A stretch of DNA of 64,000 bases from Cymodocea nodosa (Eukaryota > Streptophyta > Magnoliopsida > Alismatales > Cymodoceaceae): positions 10,980,501-11,044,500 of the forward strand of contig JAZBRI010000011.1 of assembly GCA_036874045.1 (NCBI GenBank). Reading direction: 5' to 3'. The notes under the pieces are model-generated. The model had not been told where the DNA came from and did no database searches. It was given only the letters and a program-made list of their open reading frames with translations. Below, piece after piece: positions 45,903 through 56,998 of the stretch (the stretch's first letter is position 1; each line of letters opens with the position of its first letter). A program made the translations under genes and the position numbers.

Positions 45903-48900
45903 ATGGCGAGAAATCTTCTCTTCTTTCTGTTCCTCTTCTCCAGCCCTCTCATCCTCGTCTCCGCCTTCGAATCCGACGAGCTTCTTGAAGACGACAAGGA
46001 GTTCGGCCAGGGTGGTGGACCAACGGGTACCGTCCCCAACATCCGCACCGCCCCGTCCCGGAGGAGGTCCGATCCCTCCGATTCCAGATCCGTGCAGTTC
46101 TCCCTCGACCAGGCCTTCGGGGACGGAGACGACTTCTCCCACGCCGGCGTCTTCACGGCCCGTCTCAAGTCGTCTCCCCATGGAGGACACCAGGTGCCGA
46201 TACCGATTCCCGGTCCATTCCTTGTTCTTCTTTCCATGTTTGGGGATTTCACGTTGTCTGAAGTTGGAATTTTATGTTGCTCTTGTTTAGACTCTCATGA
46301 AGCTCCGGTTCTCGAGGAATGACTTCACCAGCAAGGAAAAGGAGGCATTTGAAGTAATTTTTCTTGATATACTTCTTTTCTGGAACTTTTTTTGCCTTTT
46401 ATGTGGGTTTTTGTTTTCATGATGAAATAGAAAGTGATGACTGGTGGTGGGAATTTTCGTTGCTTTCTTTCTCAGAGGATTTTGAAAGAGGATGGATACT
46501 ACAAGATAAGGCTGCCGTCAAATGTCTTGACTCCTCCCGGGAGGGAGTCTGTCGTAGCCTCTGTCAGAGCTGTAAGTTAATCATCGTGTGTTTGTGTGGT
46601 GGTAGTATGTAAAGCTTGTTATATATATAAAATACTTCAAGTAAGATATTAGTTACTAAAAATTATATAAATAAGAAAAAAAGGTTGAGATTCATAGAAA
46701 TTTTCAATAAAATATATAACGAAAATCATAATAATGTTGTAGGGCATGCTAAATATATATATATAATACTGTAAAATCAGATGTTAATTGCTATGTACAA
46801 TGTAATATTATTAAAATATGAAGAACAAGTCATGACACAAATTTGTTGTGCAATGTATTAAATGCATGTGAAGTTTAAAATTTAAGAATCATATTTGAAA
46901 GGATTAAAATGCACCAAAAAATCATACAAACATTATTACATAATTTTGGTGAGGTTGGAGGAGCTTTGGATCCAATTAGTTTTTGGTTCATTCAAAAAAA
47001 GGCTAGGTGTAAAATGCCTAATTTTGTTGGGAGCCTGGGAGAACTTGGTGGGGTGGGTGCCTCAACAAATATGATATGAAGACTAAGACAAATGACAACA
47101 GGAAGAGATGGGAAACTAGAGGCAAGGACGAGTTGAATAAGAGTGCGTAGAAGTAAGAAAGTAGAGAAAAATAAAAGTGGGGATAGAGAACCAAATTAGA
47201 ACACAAATAAAATGAACACACCTTGAGGAAAAAATATCATGGAAAACATCACTTCTCAATAAGACAATGTGAACATTTGATTGACCCAATCACCCTAATA
47301 CTTGTTGAAGTGACCTTTCTAGCCTTGCCCTGCTTGTTTGCCCAAGGTGATAAGATAACCTCGTTACTAAAAAAAGTGACCTTTCTACAAAGAATTGGTG
47401 TGTCATTGTGGACTGTTTGTATGGGCTAGTTTGTGTTCCGTTGGCTACCTGTGGTTAAAGCCTTTGATATTGGGGATCAGGTTACAGGCTTGTGGTTACT
47501 GGTGTCATAAATGCTTAAACTCATGGGTTTATATCTGGCAAGTGCATCATGTAGGCTTGCTGCATTTTTTTTTTTTCAACTTGATTGGTTTCATTTTCTG
47601 TTTGTATTTAATTTCTTGCCAGCTGTAGATGAGATTTACTTCCCCACAACTCCAAAGAAAAGGGATGTGCAGAAAAATTGCTTCTGTTTATCTACCTTAT
47701 CAGGAATAATGATCTTTTTTATGGATTTGTAGTTAATTTCAGGCTACTTTTTATGTTATCACAAGTAATAATTGAGGTTTACACATATATATAACGAGTA
47801 GAAGGTAGTGCTGTTTGGCTGGCTGGTGGTGGAAGAGGGAAGAGAGAGGTCAGATATGCTATTTTTGAAGGTGGCTAGGTTTTAGTGTCCTAGGATTTCT
47901 TCTTGTGCACTGGTACCATGTAGAAAAGAATAGAATGAAATCATCTTATTGATTAATTGAAGTTTATCAATCTAATGAGTAATAGATATCCATTTACCTT
48001 TAATCTAGTGACAGGACTCTAACAGCAAGCCATTTAATATGATTCCAATATTCTTATTCCTAACTTTGTCTACACAACGTCCTCTAGTTTTTTGTGAACA
48101 ATTAACTGCATTAAGAATGTAGCCTCATCCTACAAAAAGAGTGTTACTGACTTACAGTTTTTCTTATTATAAGTTGGATAAATTGTGTCCAGAGAAGTTT
48201 GATAAATCTTAACTTCCTCTAGAATTTGATTCTATTGTTATTCTTTTACTGTATTTTCAAAAGGTAGAAAAATTAGCTAATCTCTTTGCAAATTTCTTCT
48301 ATTTTTTTGTATCATTGAGTAGTTCATCCTGAAAATGATTTCCACCATGATCCTACTGAAACAGTACAGAAATGCAAAGTGTCTATGTTTTCATATTGAT
48401 GGACGTCAGTGCCATTTTACCAAATTTTTCTTTGCAAAATTGATGTTAAACTGTTGTTTTGTTCCAACAGTCTTTTTTTTACCTGGTCTTTACAGAGATG
48501 TCTCACTCGAGGTAGTTTGGATGAACATATCATTATTCACATGGTAACGTTCTCTACATTCTGAACCATAAAATGTGAGCAACAGTTTACTTGTGAATCA
48601 TATCAAATGCATGCATCTTTATGCTTCTATTTTTTCACATGATTAGATTTTTTTATAGTTTATTGAAACATATGTGAGCTTTTAACTTATTTGATTTTTA
48701 AATGCTATTTGTTGTTTGTCAGCCATGGCCACTGATGTCATGGTGTACATTTGGTCAGTCCTTTTGTGTAAGAAATGATTCATGTTGGACATTATTGTTT
48801 ACAGTTTAGATGAACAATATTTGTTGAAATACAAGTTGGGGCTTGTTTGTGCCATCAGAAATGATGGAAAAAGAAATGACAGGTAAATTTAAAATTCATG

Positions 48901-51900
48901 GAAAATGATAAGAAAATATTATTTTTTAGAGGTATTTGTGTACATGTTGGAAAGTGATAGAATTTGAAATTTAGGTGTTTGTACATATGTGAAACTTTAT
49001 AAGAGTTGAAATATTACAACCTAAATTAACTTGTATATTAATGTGATTAACCTGAATTTTTACATTAATTTTGAAAATAATAATTGCCTTCTAGGTAGAT
49101 GATTTTTATATTTAGAAATAATAATTATTTTCATATAAAGAGATTTTAATAAATGCAAACATAAATTAATCAAACATAGTACAAAATGTTGCAACATCTG
49201 GAAACAAAGTTAAATATTTAAATTTAATTGTGGGACAAATTAATTTAAATATTAATGTGATTAGCCTCAACTTCTACATAATTATTTTTATATTTGAAAA
49301 TAATAATTACCTTTATTTTTAAATATTCAAAGTTATTAATAAAAATAAACATAAATTAACCAATATGTGGGGGAATTTTCTTTTTCTTTTTTTATTTTCT
49401 CTTTTATTTTATTTTTTCAAAGTGGTGTTGAACATATGCACATTGTGGGGGAAAGACGTCAATTGGATTTTCATCATTTTCAACCTGTTGGGATTAAAAA
49501 GTTATTTTCATTGAATTTTTATATGGCTAGAAATGACACCCTTATTTGGACAGAATTTTTTTCCCACAGTTTCCTTTTCCATCAACTTGTATGGAATTTG
49601 TTATTGAGTGTTAGCCTAAAGGGGAATTCAAGCTGCTGTGGATGGAAGCTTTTCAAAATCACCTGAATGATCCTTCTTTTCTGGACATTGTGTTTTTCCC
49701 TCCAGAGCTATTTTTTTGAGTTTTGATATGGATGTGTTCCTTGATTGTTTGATACTTATTTATTGCATGTTGTTTCCAGGATGGTGTGAATATTCTTGCT
49801 GTAAGTTATGGATCTTCAGGTTTATGCCAGTATCCACGGACTTTTAAGCTTGTAAGTAATCACCTAAACTCCTCCTCCTTTTAATGATCCTTCTTGTTTG
49901 AATAGGATTGCTAGGATTGCTTCATGATGACGTGCCTAAACAATTGCGTATATAAACAGTGATTGACACAATAACATTTTGGCTTTGAGGTTGAAATACT
50001 TCCGTGGAAATTTGAATTTATACCCTTTGTTTGGAATTGATTTGCTTTGGTTTCAAGTTAATTTTTGTGTCTGCATTTGTTAGAACTTCTAGGTAATAAC
50101 CTAGACATTTTTTCTGAACAAACCTTCCTGATTATTCATAAGAGCAAATCTTTTAAGGGACTTCAGTTTCCTCTGAACAGTCTTTGGCTTCATGTTGGAT
50201 TTCAGTCCAACAAAAAATTGACACATGTCAGACTTTGGTGAACAGGTCAGTGAAATTTTCTAAAAAAATACGGAAGTCTACAAAAGTGGTTGAAACCATG
50301 AATTTAGGACAGGTTAAAATTTATGGATTAAAACACAAGATACTTAGAAACTAATATATTTGATTACAAGAATGTTGAAGCTGAACAAGAAGGCCCATTG
50401 ATGGATATTGTTGAATGAAGGAAATCTTTAGATATATTTGTTGCACAACTAGTGAGGTGGTTGGTGGGGAGTCCAGTCGAGAGATTGTGGAGGCATCTTA
50501 GAAGCTTGTTCTTCATATTATGCAACTGCAAGAAATAGAAAAAAAATTCTTGAGATTTGTATATTTATGTTAGATCCATGTAATACAAGTTTATTTACAA
50601 TATATATATCATTTAAATTAAATTTCATCAAAAATTCAAAAATCTGTTAAAAACAGTAAAAAACTCATAGATCTACAGGTTTTAGGTTTGAACTGCATAA
50701 TGTAAGTTTATTCACATGATACATATGTCATTAAATTAAATTTCACCAAAATTTTGAAAACGTATAAAATCAGTACAAGATGTGGGGAAACCAGATAGTG
50801 GATGCTGCAACAGCAGTGTGTAACTACCTTAAAAAAATTTTGGTAGAAAAAACTGACATTTTGCTGATTTGCCACATCACCAAGTGATTCCCCAATTTCT
50901 GTCAGCATGACATGATGTGTCATCAATATTGATATTTCACTGACATTGTTTTGATACTTGTAAATATCATCCTACAAATGTTGTGTTGGTCAAGATGAAA
51001 AAACCACTACATGTTGGTGACATTTTGCCAACATGTGTTGATGATGTTAGGCACCATCACTGTACCCGAAGTTTAGAGTTGTAATGGATATTTTACAAAT
51101 TCTTTTATGTTTTTTCTGCATACAATTTTGATGAATACTGACACTGAAAGGTCTGTTAGCATTTTTATTGTTCAGAATTGTTGATAATTATTCTGTTTTC
51201 ATCTACTGAAAGCATCTTTTTACATTTCATGGGATTAAATGTTTTTCATAATGTTTCTGATTTATTGTTCTTGGTACATCCTACTGAAATTGTAACAATA
51301 GTTGTGTTTCTTGAACTTATAATTTTTTATGATGTGTGCGTTTCATTTCTGGTAGATTTCTAGTTGATGCAAACAAGATCCTGTCAGATGTGCTTCCATG
51401 TATTCAGCTTTCATGAATAACTAATTTTTTCTTGAAGATCTGTTTAGACTTATAATTGATGATTTTTGATGTGTTTTCAGCCTACAAAATGGACTTTTAA
51501 TTCACATACTGTTTTGAAGAACAGCAAACAAACACGGAGGTAAAATAATTTTGTTAACTTTCTTCTGTTCAGTTGTTTATTAACATTTCAATGGAATGTG
51601 AAATGGCCTTTTAATAATAGGTTTCCTGTTCCACTTTTCTGGCACTCAAACATAGGTTTATTTAACATTTCAGTGGATTTTCCTGATGAAACAAGAGGCA
51701 TATTGTAGTTTGTTGTAGTTTTAAGTAATTTAAACATCAATGAAGCAGTTATTTTTTCTGTCATCGTTGCAGGACTCCAACATTTGCGGAAGAAATGATT
51801 GCTGCAGAGGATGGAGAGGGTGAGGGTGTAAAACCGCCTGAGAAGTCTTTCTGGGCTAAATATGTAAGTAGTTTACTCGTTTGTTGTGTTCTATAAATTT

Positions 51901-52133
51901 TTGCTTTTGTATGTAACTAAATAAGCACACAATTATCTGTTGAAATCTGTTCATGAATTTTCCTTTGTGTGCAGTGGATGTATCTCATCCCTCTTGCATT
52001 CATCATTATGAATGTATTTACACAAGCAATGAACATGCCACCAGAGGAACAAGCTTCTGAACGACAGTTGGGTTCCCAAGTGCAGCAGCCAATCACACAA
52101 AGAGCACCAAATGCTGCAGTAAGAAGAAGATAA
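45903..52133 (+). CDS. EMC10: ER membrane protein complex subunit 10 (EMC10), eight exons, 292 aa
   Basis: Exons 45903-46193, 46291-46353, 46476-46571, 48496-48543, 49780-49851, 51481-51539, 51773-51863 and 51975-52133 join in frame with GT..AG introns. All junctions are phase 0 except the sixth (between exons 6 and 7), which splits an Arg codon. Residues 1-21 are a signal peptide (LLFFLFLFSSPLILVSA). The lumenal part has VQFSLDQAF, LRFSRNDFTSKEKEAFE, then GYYKIRLPSN, VRARCLTRGSLDEHIIIHM and DGVNILAVSYGSSGLC. Two cysteines suggest a lumenal disulphide. Near the end, EKSFWAKYWMYLIPLAFIIM is the membrane anchor; this K-S-F-x-A-K-Y-W-M-Y block matches animal EMC10. A short basic cytosolic tail ends VRRR. 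EMC inserts and helps fold multi-pass and tail-anchored membrane proteins; EMC10 is a lumenal accessory subunit. Introns 3, 4 and 5 are large (1.9, 1.2 and 1.6 kb). Confidence 0.92.
49021..49365. repeat. direct repeat within EMC10 intron 4
   Basis: AATTAACTTGTATATTAATGT...AATAATAATTGCC...AAACATAAATTAA at 49023-49170 recurs, diverged, at 49239-49360. The offset is about 216 bp. Confidence 0.6.
50580..50790. repeat. direct repeat within EMC10 intron 5
   Basis: TAATACAAGTTTATTTACA...AAATTAAATTTCATCAAAA near 50580 recurs as TAATGTAAGTTTATTCACA...AAATTAAATTTCACCAAAA near 50699. The offset is about 118 bp. Confidence 0.65.
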
Positions 52134-52476
52134 AAGGTTATGCCATCAAGCCTTTCTGTCATCTTATAGACTTACAGTTCTTTTTCTTCCTATAAATCTT
52201 CATTTTAAAAGAAATCTTAATTCTTCTATCAGCTTATTTGTTTCTTGAAAATTTTCAAGAAATTGCCATTTTTCTCTGAAGCTTATTGCAACAGAGAAAT
52301 TTTGACCGGTAGAATTAAGCTATTCTCCAAGTATTGAAAAATCAGTGGATCTATTCATATATACCAATTACAAGATCATCTCATGTGCATTAGAAGAGAA
52401 CTTTAGTGTGGGTATAACCATGAACAAATGGAAACAAGGTTACGTGACCCTCCCATAGAGTGAGATCAAGTCACAA

Positions 52477-54480
52477 TTTTTTTCGTTTGAAAATGAAGAA
52501 GGTTGAATCTTATTAGATAAGATTAAACAAGGGTACAAGTGCCTAGTAAGAAACTAAGAAAAAATAAAATACAATAATAAAAGACAAAGGAAAAAAACAA
52601 TGACTTGAAAACCTCAGGAAAGAATTGATTCCCAGAAGTTGTAAAAGGCAGCCACTTTCACAATGATCCATTTTGATTCATAGTGCCAACAATAACAAAT
52701 AGAATCATAATCCCACATAAATTACATAAATTTAAATTAATTTTTCTTACAATTCCTAACCAAATAGCTTTAAGCCTTCATCTGCTTGTTTCAATTTCTT
52801 TTGCATTAGTTAAATATTCTCTCCTAATTGATACAGTTTTTGGTCTCCTAAGGATATAATCAAATCACTTAAACTGGTTTTTCTTATTTTATCTGCAATA
52901 GGTGCAACTCTTACTTTATTCTTAATAAATTTGTTTTTTTAGCTTGTCCTATTACCACTCATTGGAGTGTCATTGCAGAAAATTATGTCTTTACAGACCA
53001 ACCAGATCCTCCAGCAAATAGCATGAATTGCTTGGACAAGCTGGTGTTGAGATCTCTCCAGTCTACCCTTAACAGCACTGTGAACATGTTGAAGAAGATC
53101 CATTCTGGAGTAATCTATATAATTCTAAAGGAAAACGTAGAGATCATATGGTTCCAGATTACTTGGCACAGAGAATGAAGAACAAGTGCCTTATCTCTTC
53201 TTTATCACCATGACACAGAAAATAACTCAAATGTTTTTGTGGCTGCTATCTATTTCTCAACACATAGTGACCAATCTCCCTCTCATAAGTAGCCACATGA
53301 AAAATCTGAACCTTAAAGGGGATTTATACTTCTGCACAAGTTGGTAAGATTGCCTCTTAGTTTTCTTTACAGAGGACACCTTAACATAGCTGCTTCTAAC
53401 TGTAAATAAACCTGAAACTTCGAGAGCCCATCCGATCTCATCTTCTACTCACCAAGTAAGATTTATATTGCTGGGCAGGGTGGGGGGTTGCCGAATAAGT
53501 TGACAGCACTCTTCAATCTCCTCATCCTTCACATTTCTTCCAAATTTCAAATCACAGTCAGCTCCCATTCTGCTAGTAGACACAATCTTTGTGATCCCAG
53601 TCCTTTGCATATGGCAACAGCAAACAGATTGGGAAAACAATTATTAAGAGTAGATTGCTTTAGCCATACATCTTCCAAGAAACAAATAGATTTTCCATTC
53701 TGCACTTTGTAGCTTGTATTAGGATTACTTTTATCTTGAAGGCAGGGGCTATTGCTCCAGCCCTGCACTCTCATCTTGTGTAGGTTATCATGTTGGGTAT
53801 AGTTCTGACCATAATTGCTTCAGATAATATTTTTCCACATTGTTTGCTCATTTGATTTCCATCTCCCCAACATTCACTAAGCAAGGTGTTATTAAAAGAT
53901 TGAAGATCTCGAATTCCCATCTCTCCCAAAATAGTATCCTTACAAACATCCTACCATCTCACCAAGTTTATGTCTCTCTCATTAGATCCTTCCCATAACC
54001 AATCTCTACATTTTATCTCCAATGCTCGGATCACCCCATTTAGATGTTTAAAAACTGACATAAGAAAGGTTAGGAGTCTTCTTAGAACAGATTTAAGCAG
54101 TACGAGTCTTTCTCCCGCACTTAAGCATTTGGATTTTCACCCAACAAGCTTCCTATCAAATTTATCAAGAAGAAACCTCCAGTATCTGATCTTGGGCTTC
54201 TTGGTAGACAAATGTACACCTAAATAATTCAATGGCAAGCCTTCTATCTTACGTTGCATCACCTTTGCAATTGCTTGGAGACTTGCACCGTCCACGTGAG
54301 CACCAATGATAGAGCTTTTTCCATAATTAATGCATAGACCTGAAATCATCTTGAAATTTCTTGACAAAAATTTCAATCTTTGCATTTGCTGTAAGAGATC
54401 ACCAAAGAAGACTAATGTAAAAGAGGTGAGGTAATATTTGGTTGAAGCAAGGCTATAAATTATAGAAAAATACATATATA
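52477..54480 (-). pseudogene. 5'-truncated L1-like LINE, reverse transcriptase C-terminal part
   Basis: On the minus strand it opens mid-polymerase near 54475 and gives SGLCINYGKSSIIGAH, LPLNYLGVHLSTKKPKI, then WKSKCLSAGERLVLLKSVL. These match the plant LINE pattern SGL.iN..KS..ig, LP..YLG.pL and WK.k.LS.ggRl.LikSVL. Further on come KCRDWLWEGSNE and, at 53700-53640, VQNGKSICFLEDVWLKQSTL before the zinc-finger region (V.dG..i.FW.D.W). A short A tail is seen at 52483-52477 (as T on plus). Stops and frameshifts abound. Truncation at the 5' end is usual for LINE insertion by target-primed reverse transcription. Confidence 0.8.
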
Positions 54481-54664
54481 ACTAAACATATTATTTGCGT
54501 GAGTGGCTAGGCCATGCTTTGGTGCCGAGTTGATTTTAAGGTCCAAGAAGTTGGGCGCCTAGACTTATAATGCACATTATAAAGCATTTTTAGTATTATT
54601 TTGCATTTTAAACTTTTAACATTTTTATTTAATGTTTTGTCATTACCATATTTATTTCAATTGT

Positions 54665-55360
54665 TTGGTCATTTTAATCCTCATATGTTTAATGTTTTTC
54701 ATTATCAAAATATTTTCCATATTATATTCTTGTACATGCCTACACATCTAATTTGATAAATGAAACTTTTGGCAGGTCAGTTTGTTTTGTTGACTGTTTT
54801 CTTGTTACGTGCATATGTTGATGGATTGATTTTGGTTTTTACATCATATATATTTTTTCTTATTTAAGATTTTATAAGGTTTAGGGCCTAGTCCTCATCA
54901 TTTGACATCACTTTAATCCTCATTTGTTTAATGTTTTTCATTATTGAAATATTTTCCATATATTCTTGTACATGCCTACCAATCTAATTTAATAAATGAA
55001 ACTTTTGGCAGGTCAGTTTGTTTTGTTGACTGTTTTCTTGTTACGTGCATATGTTGGTGAATTAATTTTAGTTTTTACATCATGTATATTTTCTTATTTA
55101 AGGTTTTATAGGGTTTAGGGCCTAGTCCTCATCATTTGACGTCACTTTAATCCCAATTTGTTTACTGTTTTTCATTATCGAAATATTTTCCATATTATAT
55201 TCTTGATATATTCTTGTACATGCCTACCCATCTAATTTAATAAATGAAAATTTTGGCAGGTCAGTTTGTTTTGTTGACCGTTTTCTTGTTACGTGCATAT
55301 GTTGATAACTTAATTTTAGTTTTAACATCATTTTTTTCTTATTTAAGGTTTTATACAATC
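54665..55360. repeat. three tandem ~237-bp repeats
   Basis: TTTAATCCTCAT starts at 54673 and 54912, and the form TTTAATCCCAAT at 55146 (offsets 239 and 234). Each is followed by GTTTTTCATTAT, TCTTGTACATGCCTAC, GGCAGGTCAGTTTGTTTTG, TTGTTACGTGCATATGTTG and, in the first two, GGTTTAGGGCCTAGTCCTC. Confidence 0.85.
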
Positions 55361-56330
55361 TTTTTTTGAATTAAGTGCTCTATTTTTGTTTATATTCTGT
55401 TTTCATTGTTGTGTATGTTAATTAGTTTAATTTTTTTTGTTTAGTTAAGAGTTAAGACTTAGGGTATAATGCATTATTATTTTCTTAAATATTGTTTGTT
55501 AAAAGTTAAATCTTATTAACTTGTTTAGATGCTATAATGTTAATGTCTTGTTATTTTGATGTTAGCATGTTATTTTGGTATATATTTTAATGTTATGTAG
55601 TTTTTTTTAAATGAATAAAAAATATGTAATATCAAGTGATAATAATATTAATTTTTTTAATTTTAGCTTGTGTGTAGTCTCGTGTTGCCCAAGCTTATTG
55701 TCTAGGTACCTTAGTCCTTTAAAGTAATATTAATGTAAGCAAATTCTATAAAAACTACTGTAATGCTTAAAAGGTATAATATTGATGTCAATACACCTTG
55801 CATATGTATGCCTTCTTTTATACAAACTATTCAATATCGAATATTTAAAGATTTCTAATACAATGGGGAGTATTTTCTTAGTATATATAGTTCCTTTCTT
55901 TTATATTTGTGGATAGAAAATGTTAAAAGAAATGAAAATGGGAAAATTTTCTGTATTTGGGAATAAGAAAACATGAACTAATCTATTTGTATAAAAAATT
56001 TTAAAAAAGGAAGAAAACAGGAGAACAAGGGTGTGAATATCAATAAGGTATAAAAGTAAAGGATAAGAAAAGGGAAGGAATGAGACGTTGAGAAACTAAA
56101 ATAGAAAATAGAAGTAGGGAGCATAAGAGAAAAATAAAATAACAAAAGACAAAAGGAAACACTAAGATAATTAAGGCACAAGGTGACCAAGATGTCAAGG
56201 TGACCCAGGTCGATCACCTATTTGAATTTAATTGCGCTAGGAAGCACATAAGGTTGTAAGGTGATGGATTCTACCATATAGCATGATCTGATGGTGGTTG
56301 GAGTTCAATTTGCTGTTTAAGGGAAAGATA
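55361..56330. other. AT-rich spacer
   Basis: Nothing recognised. Confidence 0.5.
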
Positions 56331-56339
56331 ATGATTTCT

Positions 56340-56998
56340 ACAACTCTATATGCAGGCTACAATTGGCCTGTTAGAATTTGCTAAAAGTTTAAATGGATGT
56401 TTTATTGGCCTGGTATGAAAGGTGACATGAAACACCCATCCAGTGGGGTTTCTACAACTTTTGCTAGTGCTTGAAATTGGTCTGGGAAAAAGTGTATATG
56501 GTCTTCATCAAGGGGTTGTTGCTGTTAAGGTCTTCACAAAATGAAAATCTCTCATCATGATAGTGAACAAATTACCCAAGTATTTTCATTTTGTGACCCT
56601 GAAGCATCATACATGGCTATTGTTGTTGTAGATCGTTTGTGAGGATTGTTGCCCACCTATGTTGATTTCCTGAGTCTAATTCAAATTGGGACCTTGTCTT
56701 TGTTATCACCTATTGGCAAGACTTACACAAGATAGTTGACACTCAACATGGCATACCATCCATAGACAGGTGAACAAGTGGAAGTGGTTAACCAGGAACT
56801 GGAATTGTATCTTCAGTCTTTTCCATTGAAGCCCCGAGGAATGGTTACAAACTTACAACAGTTAAGTTGGGCAGATTTTGGTATAATAACCAATTGCCTA
56901 CGATGCCTTTGAGGTTGGTGATGATGGTGCCAAGAACAACAAAGGTGTTGGCAGTAGAGGAACCTTGATGGGAATGCAGCCAAAATTTGGAACATTTA
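56340..56998 (+). pseudogene. Ty3/gypsy integrase relic, left part
   Basis: Across several frames with stops the plus strand gives FYWPGMKGDMK near 56410 and VVVDRL near 56625. These are followed by words matching STAYHPQTDGQTEVVNRELE near 56740-56810 and SPEEWL and YDAFEV near 56830-56920. The landmark order is that of a plant gypsy integrase. The Harbinger copy at 56999 interrupts it. Confidence 0.6.
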
